A stretch of DNA of 28,895 bases from SG8-41 sp035574195. Its GTDB lineage: Bacteria > Pseudomonadota > Gammaproteobacteria > Burkholderiales > SG8-41. The first letter of the stretch is position 1. Each line of letters begins with the position of its first letter. Of this stretch, positions 13,790 through 21,656 are shown piece after piece. The notes under the pieces are model-generated. The model was not told where the DNA came from, did not search any database, and saw only the letters and a program-made list of their open reading frames with translations. The DNA lies in assembly GCA_035574195.1 (NCBI GenBank), contig DATLZE010000165.1, positions 1 through 28,895 of the forward strand, read 5' to 3'. The translations under genes and the position numbers were made by a program.

Positions 13790-15232
13790 ATGACAATCCG
13801 CATCAAAGACCGGATTGACATAGCTAGCAGGCTAATCGCATCAGGTGCCTTGAACTCTGCGCTCGCGGCTATCCAGGACATAGTCGACCAAGTATTCTGC
13901 GAACCGCTGGCGGTCGCTAAAGTATTCGGCTCGCCCGAACTGGATCAACTCTGTCAAGCTATCGGGAGGGCACACCTTAGTCACCTCGGCCTGAGGCAAG
14001 AGGTTCAGGGAACACGGAATGCAGACGGCCTTGTCGTTTATCTCGTAAGCAGGTTACAGGAATCGGGCGGCCATACCGCAGCCTTGGCCGATATCATTCG
14101 GCTATCCGATGACCGGCAGTCGGTTGTTATGGTGTCCGGTACCTGTGGCAAGACCGACCTGCGTGCATTGAGATCCCGTTTCGCCGGGCTACCGACGGTA
14201 TCGCTTGAGAAAGCTCCGCGGGGCAGCCATCTTCACAAGCTCGACTGGATCCAGCGGCGATTGCTCGAGATTCGCCCGGAGACTGTCTGGCTCTTCAATC
14301 ACCATCAGGATAGCGTCGCCATAGCCGCCGTGCAGCCGGATCAGGGGTATCGTGTACGTTTCTATCATCATGGCGACCATCACCTGTGTCTGGGCCTACA
14401 CCTGCCGTACGCTGAGCATTATGACCCGCATCCAATGGGTTTTTATAACTGCCGCAACACATTGGGTATCAGCAACAATCGGTATCTTCCACTCGTCGTC
14501 AGCGATCAGGGGGACAGACCGTCTATTCTTACTTTTATGGAGAATGGTCATTTAGTGACTTGCACCGCAGCAGGCGCCAACAAAGTGGAGGTGCCCTATT
14601 TCATCCAGTATGTGGATCTGGTTCCGGAGATTCTCGACCTCACCCGCGGGCGCCACATACATATTGGCAGGCTGACGCCACTCGCGCGCATACGAATTAG
14701 CAAGGGGCTCCGACGCCGCGGCATACCTCAGGAGTCATTCATCTATATACCCTACGTTGGCAGCGTTTGGCGCGCTATGCATGAGTACCGGGTCGATCTT
14801 TATCTGGCCTCATTTCCCTACGGCGGCGGCCGCACGCTTGTCGAGGTAATGGGATCCGGTACTCCCGTAGTAATCCACAAACACTGCACAAGCAGAATGC
14901 TAGGTGGATTCGACATGGCATACGATGGGGCTCCTACCTGGCAGACGCGGGACGAGTTGCATCATATCCTGAGGTCCGTGGACTGCGATTGGCTAACGCG
15001 CCAAAGTCGATTGGCACGCGCCCAGTATGAGAAATATCACCGCGCTGAGATATTGGCAAAGGCCCTGGCAAATCCTGTTGGGTTAGAAGTTCCTCAACTA
15101 AAAAACTACCAACCAGATCCGACGCTTCAAGCCCTTGAGAAAGGAAGTTTTAAGACTTTGCGAAGACTTGCTTATCGTACGATGTGCCGCGCTTACCGCC
15201 GATGGCAAGCGTTGCAGGGGCGTTGGGTTTGA
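13790..15232 (+). CDS. GT-B glycosyltransferase, unassigned family
   Basis: This 480-residue protein has an N-terminal helical part of about 75 residues, then a Rossmann-like start LVVYLVSRLQESGGHTAALA, a central HHHQ-rich region (FNHHQDSVA, YHHGDHHLCLG), and a C-terminal donor-binding half with LYLASFPYGGGRTLVEVMGSGTPVVI. The latter resembles the PFPYGGGTT.EAL.MG.PVV motif of GT4/GT41-like enzymes. It probably adds one sugar of the repeat. Its last codons (GRWV) run straight into the TGA at 15230, which is the first three bases of an IS3-type terminal sequence, so the original C-terminus may be lost or altered. It is the last gene of the cassette. Confidence 0.75.
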   Translation: MTIRIKDRIDIASRLIASGALNSALAAIQDIVDQVFCEPLAVAKVFGSPELDQLCQAIGRAHLSHLGLRQEVQGTRNADGLVVYLVSRLQESGGHTAALADIIRLSDDRQSVVMVSGTCGKTDLRALRSRFAGLPTVSLEKAPRGSHLHKLDWIQRRLLEIRPETVWLFNHHQDSVAIAAVQPDQGYRVRFYHHGDHHLCLGLHLPYAEHYDPHPMGFYNCRNTLGISNNRYLPLVVSDQGDRPSILTFMENGHLVTCTAAGANKVEVPYFIQYVDLVPEILDLTRGRHIHIGRLTPLARIRISKGLRRRGIPQESFIYIPYVGSVWRAMHEYRVDLYLASFPYGGGRTLVEVMGSGTPVVIHKHCTSRMLGGFDMAYDGAPTWQTRDELHHILRSVDCDWLTRQSRLARAQYEKYHRAEILAKALANPVGLEVPQLKNYQPDPTLQALEKGSFKTLRRLAYRTMCRAYRRWQALQGRWV

Positions 15233-15555
15233 ACCGCTCCGGTTTTTCCGGAGACTCCATTTCTTGAGAGGATGGAGTCTATGAACCTCAACGAAGAGGT
15301 ACTCACCGGAAGCCGAGGAGCGGGCGATTCGGCTGGTCTTCGAGCACGAGGCCGAGTATGAATCCCGGTGGGCGGCAATCGCCTTGATCGCCGCGAAGAT
15401 GGGATGCACCGCGGAGACGATTTGCAAGCGGGTGCGCCTGGCCGAGCGCGACCAAGGCCGGCTGCGGGAGTAACCAGCGCCGAGCGTGAGCTCCTCAAGC
15501 AGCTGGAGCGCGAGAATCGGGTGTTGAGGCGCGCAAGCAAGATATTTAGAGCGCC
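15230..15555 (+). mobile_element. Degraded IS3-family insertion sequence (left end and orfA)
   Basis: TGAACCGCTCCGGTTTTTCC at 15230 looks like an IS3-type terminal repeat. It contains TCCGG/CCGGA around a T-run and is followed by the inverted pair AGACTCCAT (15252-15260) and ATGGAGTCT (15272-15280) just before the orfA ATG. A degraded orfA follows; orfB and a matching right-hand terminal repeat are not found before the next gene. The element is a dead remnant marking the right border of the low-GC cassette. Confidence 0.75.
15281..15545 (+). pseudogene. IS3-family transposase OrfA, frameshifted
   Basis: Three frames together give an IS3 OrfA: MNLNE from 15281, then from 15297 RYSPEAEERAIRLVFEHEAE and further to SRWAAIALIAAKMGCTAET and a TAA at 15471, then from 15473 TSAERELLKQLERENRVLRRASKIF. 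The first is the helix-turn-helix and the last the leucine-zipper part that precedes the usual programmed frameshift site. At least two single-base shifts (near 15296 and 15471) and the absent orfB show that it is inactive. Confidence 0.85.
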
Positions 15556-15653
15556 TGCCGCCGGATCCTCAGCACCGAGAAAATCGCGCCCGGCGCTCGA
15601 CGACGGCGTTGGCCCGCTGTGACGTTTGCCCTCGATTATCCCGGCTAGCGTTT

Positions 15654-15662
15654 TGATAAAAT
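15654..15662 (+). promoter_or_regulatory. Candidate extended -10 promoter for the second module
   Basis: TGATAAAAT at 15654-15662 is an extended -10-like sequence in the only AT-rich patch between the IS remnant and the radical SAM gene. No good -35 box is seen at the normal spacing. A start near 15669 would give a leader of about 38 bases, in which AGGG at 15697-15700 lies six bases before ATG 15707. The rest of 15556-15706 shows no gene. Confidence 0.4.
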
Positions 15663-15706
15663 TGGAGTTTCCCGCGCGCTTGGCGCCGCGGGCCCCAGGG
15701 ATAGCG

Positions 15707-17230
15707 ATGCGCATATCGAGCAGGCGCGTGGACGTGCTGCTGGTCAATCCCGGCAGCCGCTCGGCGGTCTACCAGGAGCTGGGCGAATCGCACTCGGCGA
15801 TCGAGCCGCCCTCGCTCGCGGGCCTGTTCGCGACGTACCTGCGCCGCCACCGCCTCACGGTGGACATCGTGGATGCGCCGGCGCACAACCTCGACCCCGC
15901 CGCGCTCGCCCGCGCGATCCACGAGAATTACGAGCCCGCGCTCATCGTGATGGTGGTCTACGGATTCCAGCCCTCGGCCTCGACCCAGAACATGACCGCG
16001 GCCGGGCAGGCCTGCGCCGCGCTCAAGGCGCTGCGCGAGGACTGGCCGATCATGATGACCGGCACGCATCCCGCGGCGCTGCCCGAGCGCACGATGCTCG
16101 AGGAGAAGATTGACTTCGTGTGCGAGCGCGAGGGGCCGGAGACGATTCTGCTCACCGCGCAGGCGCTCAAGGCGCGCGCAGCCGACTTCTCGAAGATCCC
16201 GAGCCTGTGGTATCGCGACGGGGCGGCGATCCGCTCCAACCCCGCCGGCGCTCTGATGGAGGACCTGGACGGCGAGATGCCGGGCGTGGCGTGGGATCTG
16301 CTCCCGATGGACAAATACCGCGCCCACAACTGGCACTGCTTCGAGGACCTCGGCCGCCGCTCGCCCTACGTCTCGATGCATACCAGCCTCGGCTGCCCCT
16401 ACCGGTGCACGTTCTGCTGCATCAACGCGCCCTTCGGCAAGCCCTCCTACCGCCTGTGGTCGCCGGACACCGTGATCCGGGAAATTGACCTCGTGGTGGA
16501 GCGCTACGGGGTGCGCAATATCAAGTTCGTGGACGAGATGTTCGTGCTCAACCGCAACCACGTGCTGGGCATCTGCGAGCGGCTGATCGAGCGCGGCCAC
16601 GACCTCAACATCTGGGCCTACGCGCGCGTGGACACGGTGAAGGACGAATTTCTCGACAAGCTCGCCCGCGCCGGCTTCCGCTGGCTCGCGCTCGGCATCG
16701 AGTCGGGCAGCAAGCACGTGCGCGACGGGGTCGAAAAGGGCCGCTTCGGCTCGCCCGAGATCCTCAAGGTGGTGAGGAAGATCCAGGACGCGGGCATCCA
16801 CGTGATCGGCAACTACATCTTCGGGCTGCCCGACGACACGCACGAGACGATGCGCGAAACCCTCGATCTCGCGCTCGAGGCGAAGTGCGAGTTCGCCAAC
16901 TTCTATTCGGCCATGGCCTATCCTGGCTCGAAGCTCTACACGATGGCGCTGGAAAGAGGCTGGGAGCTTCCCGACTCCTGGATCGGGTATTCCCAGCACA
17001 GCTACGAGACCTTCCCGCTGCGCACCGAGGCGCTCACCAGCGCGGAGGTGCTCCGTTTCCGCGACGCGGCGTTCCACCGCTACTTCACCGACGAGAGCTA
17101 CCTCGCGCTGGTGCGGCGCAAGTTCGGCGAGGCGGCGGTCAATCACATCCGCGACATGACCAAGATCCGCCTCCGGAGAAAGCTTCTCGAAGCGAATGCG
17201 CTGGAGCCGGCGGCGGCGCTCTCGCCATGA
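15707..17230 (+). CDS. B12-binding-type radical SAM protein
   Basis: This 507-residue protein has an N-terminal cobalamin-binding-like domain (VDVLLVNPGSR to about residue 150, with PPSLAGLFATYLR and MMTGTHPAALPE) and a radical SAM core with the cluster motif C230, C234, C237 in LGCPYRCTFCC. The SAM-binding strand LALGIESGS and NYIFGLPDDT follow. Such BchE-like enzymes carry out methylations, cyclisations or other carbon-centred chemistry on unactivated positions. The start ATG 15707 gives MRISSRRVDVLLVNPG; upstream in-frame codons lack family character. It opens the GC-rich second module and is separated from hddA by 199 bases containing a strong hairpin. The substrate is unknown; a role on the sugar is an inference from its position. 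Confidence 0.88.
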   Translation: MRISSRRVDVLLVNPGSRSAVYQELGESHSAIEPPSLAGLFATYLRRHRLTVDIVDAPAHNLDPAALARAIHENYEPALIVMVVYGFQPSASTQNMTAAGQACAALKALREDWPIMMTGTHPAALPERTMLEEKIDFVCEREGPETILLTAQALKARAADFSKIPSLWYRDGAAIRSNPAGALMEDLDGEMPGVAWDLLPMDKYRAHNWHCFEDLGRRSPYVSMHTSLGCPYRCTFCCINAPFGKPSYRLWSPDTVIREIDLVVERYGVRNIKFVDEMFVLNRNHVLGICERLIERGHDLNIWAYARVDTVKDEFLDKLARAGFRWLALGIESGSKHVRDGVEKGRFGSPEILKVVRKIQDAGIHVIGNYIFGLPDDTHETMRETLDLALEAKCEFANFYSAMAYPGSKLYTMALERGWELPDSWIGYSQHSYETFPLRTEALTSAEVLRFRDAAFHRYFTDESYLALVRRKFGEAAVNHIRDMTKIRLRRKLLEANALEPAAALSP

Positions 17231-17350
17231 GGCGTTCTGCGCTCCCGGCAGCAAGGATGGCCGCCCGGCCTCGTTCCGCCTCCTGTTCCAGGGCGAGCCC
17301 GCACGCGCCCCTCTACGCCGAGGAGAGGCGGCGGCGAAGCGGACGGGGCG

Positions 17351-17380
17351 GCTCCTCGCCTGCTCCCGCAGGCGAGGAGC
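17351..17380 (+). repeat. 13-bp perfect hairpin upstream of hddA
   Basis: GCTCCTCGCCTGC (17351-17363) and GCAGGCGAGGAGC (17368-17380) are perfect inverted repeats around the tetraloop TCCC. The hairpin ends 49 bases before the hddA ATG, in the 17231-17429 gap that holds no gene. No T-run follows on either strand, so it is not a classical terminator. It would be a very stable element in the transcript leader. Confidence 0.75.
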
Positions 17381-17429
17381 TCGCGGCCGCATCCCGCGCG
17401 CTGCCCATCGCCTTCGGCGGGCGATCGCG

Positions 17430-18425
17430 ATGATCATCACCCGCACGCCGTTCCGCATCTCGTTCTTCGGCGGGGGCACCGACTACCCGGCGTGGTACCT
17501 GCGCCATGGGGGCGTGGTGCTCGCCACCACCATAGACAAGTACTGCTACATCAGTTGCCGCTATCTGCCGCCCTTCTTCGAGCACAAGTACCGCATCGTC
17601 TACTCGAAGATCGAGAACGTGAAGGCGATCCCCGAGATCCAGCACCCGGCGGTGAAGGCGGTGCTCGACGTCTACGACTGCCGCGACGGCCTGGAGATCC
17701 ACCACGACGGCGACCTGCCGGCGCGCTCGGGGCTCGGCTCGAGCTCCTCCTTCACCGTGGGGCTGATCAACGCGATCATGGCGCTGCGCGGCAAGTACAT
17801 CTCCAAGGAGGAGCTCGCGAGCCAGGCGATCCATGTCGAGCAGCAGGTCATCCGGGAGCACGTCGGCTCGCAGGACCAGGTCTCCGCGGCCTTCGGCGGC
17901 TTCAACCGCATCGAGTTCCGGCGCGACGGCTCGTTCGACGTCGCTCCGATCGTGCTGCCCCCGGAGCGGCTCGCGCTGCTGCAAAGCCATCTCATGCTCT
18001 GCTTCACCGGGCTCGCGCGCACCGCCTCGGAAGTCGCCAAGTCCAAGATCGAGAATCTCGACAAGCACGCGCAGGAGCTCGACCGCATGAAGGCGATGGT
18101 GGACGAGGCGATCTCGGTGTTGCAGTCGAGGAGCGCTCCGATCGAGGATTTCGGGCGGCTGCTGCACGAGAGCTGGATGCACAAGCGCCGGCTCTCCGAT
18201 CTGGTTTCCACCGGCGAGATCGACCGCCTGTACGAAGTCGCGCGCGCCGCCGGGGCGATCGGCGGCAAGCTCCTCGGGGCGGGCGGCGGCGGTTTCCTTC
18301 TGCTGTTCGTGCGCCCCGAGCACCAGAAGGAGGTCCGGGAGAAACTCTCGCACCTCATCCACGTTCCGTTCCGCTTCGAGAGCTCGGGCAGCCGCGTCGT
18401 GCTCTACCAGCCGAACGGGCTGTGA
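17430..18425 (+). CDS. hddA: D-glycero-alpha-D-manno-heptose 7-phosphate kinase (GHMP family)
   Basis: This 331-residue GHMP kinase phosphorylates D-glycero-D-manno-heptose 7-phosphate at C1 to the 1,7-bisphosphate on the GDP-heptose branch. It begins ITRTPFRISFFGGGTDYPAW, the phosphate-binding loop LPARSGLGSSSSFTVG is at 96-111, EQQVIREHVGSQDQVSAAFGG follows near 137-155, and KLLGAGGGGFLLLFV is the C-terminal GHMP motif. The length is normal for HddA. ATG 17430 is chosen as the family start; the frame is open upstream but without conserved residues. hddC, encoding the matching guanylyltransferase, is 4.7 kb downstream. The isomerase gmhA and phosphatase gmhB needed for the route are not in the window. 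Confidence 0.88.
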   Translation: MIITRTPFRISFFGGGTDYPAWYLRHGGVVLATTIDKYCYISCRYLPPFFEHKYRIVYSKIENVKAIPEIQHPAVKAVLDVYDCRDGLEIHHDGDLPARSGLGSSSSFTVGLINAIMALRGKYISKEELASQAIHVEQQVIREHVGSQDQVSAAFGGFNRIEFRRDGSFDVAPIVLPPERLALLQSHLMLCFTGLARTASEVAKSKIENLDKHAQELDRMKAMVDEAISVLQSRSAPIEDFGRLLHESWMHKRRLSDLVSTGEIDRLYEVARAAGAIGGKLLGAGGGGFLLLFVRPEHQKEVREKLSHLIHVPFRFESSGSRVVLYQPNGL

Positions 18426-18480
18426 GCGGGCGCTCGAGGACGGCTGCGATGTTCCCGCTTGCGGTTGCAGGCCTTTGCGG

Positions 18481-19437
18481 ATGATGGACAAGGACGCGCC
18501 GATTTACGTCGCCGGGCACCGCGGGCTGATCGGATCCGCGTTCGTGCGCCGGCTCGCGCACGCGGGCTATCGCAACGTGATCGTGCGCAGCCGCGCCGAG
18601 CTCGATCTCGCCGATCGCGGCGCGGTGCTGGCGTTCTTCGAGCGGGTGCGCCCCCGGGTGGTGGTGCTCGCCGCGGGGCGGGTCGGCGGGATCCTCGAGA
18701 ACATGAGGCGGCCCGCGGAGTTCATCCTGGACAACCTCCGCATCGAGATCAACGTGCTCGAGGCCGCGCGCCTGGCGCGCGCCGAGCGCGTGTTCTTTTT
18801 CGCCTCCTCCTGCATGTACCCGCGCGACTGCCCCCAGCCCATGGCCGAAGCGCACCTGCTCGGCGGGCGGCCCGAGGAGACGAGCCTCCCGTACGCGATC
18901 TCCAAGCTCGCGGGCCTGCAGGCGTGCCTCGCGCTCAACCGGCAGTACCGCGACACGCTCTACATTCCGGTGATCCCCAACAGCGCCTACGGCCCGAACG
19001 ACAATTTCGACCCCGATTCGGCGCACGTGCTCGCCGCGCTGATCCGCAGGTTCCACGACGCCAAAACGGCGGGCGAGCGCGAGGTGGTGCTGTGGGGCAG
19101 CGGGACGCCGCGGCGCGAATTCGTGCACGCCGACGACGTCGCCGACGCCTGCCTGTTCCTGATGGACGCTGCGCTCGCGCCGGAGCAGTTGCCGCTCAAC
19201 ATCGGCACCGGCGCCGATCACTCGATCCGGGAGCTCGCGCAGATCGTCGCGCAGGCGGTCGGCTACGCCGGCGGCGTGAGGTGGGATGCGAGCCGGCCCG
19301 AGGGCGCGCCGCGCAAGCTCCTCGACTGCTCGCGCCTGCGCGGGCTCGGCTGGAGCGGGCCGAAGGTGAGCCTCGCGGAAGGCGTCCGCAGCACTTACCA
19401 TTGGTTCCTCGGCCGCAGCGCCGGCCGCGCGCGGTGA
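18481..19437 (+). CDS. GDP-L-fucose-synthase/ColC-like epimerase-reductase
   Basis: This 318-residue SDR enzyme closely follows GDP-L-fucose synthase (Fcl) and ColC, which epimerise and reduce GDP-4-keto-6-deoxy- or 3,6-dideoxymannose. It shows GHRGLIGSA (12-20), AAGRVGGILEN, SSCMYP (109-114, catalytic Cys 111), YAISK (Y138, K142), GPNDNFDPDSAHV and VVLWGSGTPRREFVHADD. The Cys and the second His of the Fcl epimerase pair (E. coli C109 and H179) are kept, while the first His of NFHP is Asp here. No gmd gene is in the window. Together with the ColD-like gene at 21657 it points to a 3-deoxy GDP-sugar. ATG 18481 or the adjacent ATG 18484 may be the start. Confidence 0.85.
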   Translation: MMDKDAPIYVAGHRGLIGSAFVRRLAHAGYRNVIVRSRAELDLADRGAVLAFFERVRPRVVVLAAGRVGGILENMRRPAEFILDNLRIEINVLEAARLARAERVFFFASSCMYPRDCPQPMAEAHLLGGRPEETSLPYAISKLAGLQACLALNRQYRDTLYIPVIPNSAYGPNDNFDPDSAHVLAALIRRFHDAKTAGEREVVLWGSGTPRREFVHADDVADACLFLMDAALAPEQLPLNIGTGADHSIRELAQIVAQAVGYAGGVRWDASRPEGAPRKLLDCSRLRGLGWSGPKVSLAEGVRSTYHWFLGRSAGRAR

Positions 19438-19494
19438 GCCAGCGGGCGGCGATCATGGCGCGGGCTCGCTGAGCAAGGGTTTCCGGATTTCGGG

Positions 19495-20526
19495 ATGGGC
19501 ATCCGCTACGCTTACACCGGAACGGGCTTCCGGGACTGGACGCGGCGCCTCGGGGACTACGAGCGCGGCTTCCTGCTCGGCCTCTACCGCTCGATGCTGC
19601 GCATCCGCATCGTCGAGGAGGAGATCGAGAAACGCTACCACGAGGACCGGATGAAGACACCGATCCATCTCGTGATCGGGCAGGAGGCGACCTCGGTCGG
19701 CTGCTGCGCCGCGCTCCGCGACTCGGACCAGCTCTACAGCAGCCACCGCACCCACGGCAACTATCTCGCGAAGGGCGGCGACCTCAAGGCGATGCTCGCG
19801 GAGATGTTCTGCCGCGCCACCGGCTGCGTCGGCTCGCGCGGCGGCTCGATGCACCTCATAGACAAGAAGGTCGGCATGGCAGGCACCTCCGCCATCGTGG
19901 GGGGGGCGATCCCGATTGCGACCGGAGCGGCGCTCGCGGCGAAGATGCAAGGGCTCGACCGCGTGTGCGTGGTGTTCCTCGGGGAGGCGGGCGTCGAGGA
20001 GGGAGTGGCCTCCGAGAGCCTCAACTTCGCGGCGCTCAAGCAGCTGCCGGTCGTCTTCTTCTGCGAGAACAATTTCTATTCCGTGCAGTCTCCGCTCTCC
20101 GCGCGCCAGCCCCCGGCGCGCGTGATCTGGAAGTGGGCCGCCTCCTACGGCATGCCGGCGGTGCAGGTGGACGGCACCAACGTGCTCGCGGTCTACGAGG
20201 CGAGCCGGGAGGCGGTCGCGCGCGCGCGCGCGGGCGGCGGGCCGACCTTCATCGAGGCGCCGGTCTACCGCTTCCGCGCCCACGGCGGTACCGGCGACGA
20301 CAGCGCGAGCGGCTACCGCGACGTCGCGGAGCGGGAGCTGTGGGAGAGGCACTGCCCGATCGCCACCTACTACCGCTTTCTGGAAGGCGCAGGGCTGATC
20401 AGCGCGCGCGAGGAGCAGGCGATGCGCAGCGAGATCCTCGCCGAGACCCTCGCCGCCTTCGACTACGCCGAGGCGAGCCCCGAGCCGCAGGAGGCCGACC
20501 TCTATCGCAACGTCTATGCGCCCTGA
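19495..20526 (+). CDS. Thiamine-diphosphate E1 enzyme, alpha subunit
   Basis: This 343-residue protein resembles the alpha subunit of pyruvate/acetoin dehydrogenase E1. It has MLRIRIVEEEIEKRYHED, HLVIGQEATSVG, YSSHRTHGNYLAKGGD, RGGSMHL and the ThDP motif FLGEAGVEEGVASESLNFAA ending in CENNFYSV (N192, N193). The canonical GDG of that motif is GEA here: the magnesium-ligating Asp is Glu164. The phosphorylation-loop region reads FRAHGGTGDDSASGYR. The beta subunit gene follows after 89 bases, and no E2 or E3 gene is present, so a carboligation rather than an oxidative dehydrogenase role is plausible. It sits between an Fcl/ColC-like and a ColD-like gene, suggesting that the acceptor is a keto sugar nucleotide. 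The function is inferred. Confidence 0.88.
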   Translation: MGIRYAYTGTGFRDWTRRLGDYERGFLLGLYRSMLRIRIVEEEIEKRYHEDRMKTPIHLVIGQEATSVGCCAALRDSDQLYSSHRTHGNYLAKGGDLKAMLAEMFCRATGCVGSRGGSMHLIDKKVGMAGTSAIVGGAIPIATGAALAAKMQGLDRVCVVFLGEAGVEEGVASESLNFAALKQLPVVFFCENNFYSVQSPLSARQPPARVIWKWAASYGMPAVQVDGTNVLAVYEASREAVARARAGGGPTFIEAPVYRFRAHGGTGDDSASGYRDVAERELWERHCPIATYYRFLEGAGLISAREEQAMRSEILAETLAAFDYAEASPEPQEADLYRNVYAP

Positions 20527-20615
20527 ATCATCCATCGCCGAGGGCCAATCGAGGGCGCCGCACATGAAACCGAGGTCCGATCCGCGGTTCACGGTTCACG
20601 CTCCACGCTATCCGC

Positions 20616-21656
20616 ATGCCCTGGGATGAAAGCCTGATCAGCCGGCTGGTGTACGAGGCGCCCGACCCTGCCGAGGGGCGGGTGCTGGGCTATGCCGCGG
20701 CGATCAACGAGGCGCTCGCGCTCGCGCTCGAGCACGACCCCTCGGTGTTCGTGCTCGGGCAGGGCGTGGACGATCCGAGCGCGATGTTCGGCACCACGCG
20801 GGGGCTGAAGGAGCGGTTCGGAGCGGCACGCGTGTTCGACACGCCGCTCTCGGAGGAAGGGATGATGGGGGTGGCGACGGGGGCGGCGATGAACGGCATG
20901 CGCCCGGTGTACATGCACAACCGCCCGGACTTCATCCTGCTCGCGATGAACCAGCTCGTCACCCACGCCGCCAAGATCCATTTCATGGACAACGGCCAGA
21001 CCCGCGTGCCGATGGTGGTGTGGGCGGCGATCGGGCGCGGATGGGGCTCGGGCGCGCAACACTCGCAGGCGATCCAGGGGATGCTGCTCGGCGTGCCGGG
21101 GCTCAAAATCGTGATGCCGAGCACGCCGTTCGACGCCAAGGGCCTCATGCTCGCCGCGATCGAGGACAACAATCCGGTGCTGATCTTCGAGCACCGCTGG
21201 CTGATGAAGAAGGAGGGCGTGGTGCCGGAGGGCTTCTACACCGTGCCGATCGGCAGGGGCGTCTACCGCCGGCGCGGGAGCGATCTCACCATCGCCGGCG
21301 CCTCGCACACCCTGGAGCTCGCGCTGCAGGCGGCGAACCGGCTCGCCGCCGAGGACGGCATCGAGGCGGAGGTGATCGATCTGCGCACGGTGAAGCCGCT
21401 CGACGAGGCGATCGTGGAAGAATCGGTGCGCAAGACGGGGCGACTGCTCGCGGTGGATACGGGCTGGGCGATCGGCGGGCTGTGCGCGGAGCTGGGTTGC
21501 CTCGCCGCGGAGAAATGGTTCCGGCACCTGCGCGCGCCGGTCGCGCGCGTGGGGCTGCCCGACGTGCCCGCGCCCGCCGGCTATGCGCTCGAGCAGTACT
21601 ACTACCCCGACGCCGGGCGCATCGCGCGCGTCATCCGCGAGATGTGCGGCAGGTAG
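20616..21656 (+). CDS. Thiamine-diphosphate E1 enzyme, beta subunit
   Basis: This 346-residue protein matches E1 beta subunits: YAAAINEALALALEHDPSVF, then VLGQGVDD, FDTPLSEEGMMGVATGAAMN with the conserved glutamates, GMRPVYMHNRPDFILLAMNQ, RVPMVVWAAIGRGWGSGAQH with SQ, KIVMPSTPFDAKGLMLAAI, and the C-terminal transketolase-like half with EVIDLRTVKPLDEAIVEESV. It would form an alpha2beta2 tetramer with the preceding product. A tandem GGTTCAC repeat lies at 20586-20599 before its start. Its TAG is followed immediately by the ATG of the ColD-like gene, with no gap, which indicates coupled synthesis of the two enzymes. Confidence 0.9.
   Translation: MPWDESLISRLVYEAPDPAEGRVLGYAAAINEALALALEHDPSVFVLGQGVDDPSAMFGTTRGLKERFGAARVFDTPLSEEGMMGVATGAAMNGMRPVYMHNRPDFILLAMNQLVTHAAKIHFMDNGQTRVPMVVWAAIGRGWGSGAQHSQAIQGMLLGVPGLKIVMPSTPFDAKGLMLAAIEDNNPVLIFEHRWLMKKEGVVPEGFYTVPIGRGVYRRRGSDLTIAGASHTLELALQAANRLAAEDGIEAEVIDLRTVKPLDEAIVEESVRKTGRLLAVDTGWAIGGLCAELGCLAAEKWFRHLRAPVARVGLPDVPAPAGYALEQYYYPDAGRIARVIREMCGR

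Larger units (their letters stand above)
5174..15232 (+). other. Low-GC polysaccharide cassette of probable foreign origin
   Basis: All genes from the GT2 at 5174 to the GT-B enzyme ending at 15232 lie on the plus strand, closely packed or overlapping, with clearly lower GC and more AT-rich codons than both flanks. One sampled line near 6301 has 27 of 60 G+C; one near 21301 has 46 of 60. The left border is an rmlD remnant and the right border an IS3-family remnant. The content is self-contained: exporter, three glycosyltransferases, amino-sugar genes, acyl- and methyl-modifiers. Transfer by recombination at rmlD on the left is an inference. Confidence 0.75.

Noticed and set aside
15569..17479. 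Long minus-strand open frame opposite the radical SAM gene
   Set aside because: Low-complexity composition and no motifs. The plus strand carries an intact radical SAM enzyme here.
19495..21656. Reading the E1 pair as the housekeeping pyruvate or acetoin dehydrogenase
   Set aside because: No E2 or E3 gene is nearby, the ThDP motif is altered and the neighbours are sugar-nucleotide enzymes.
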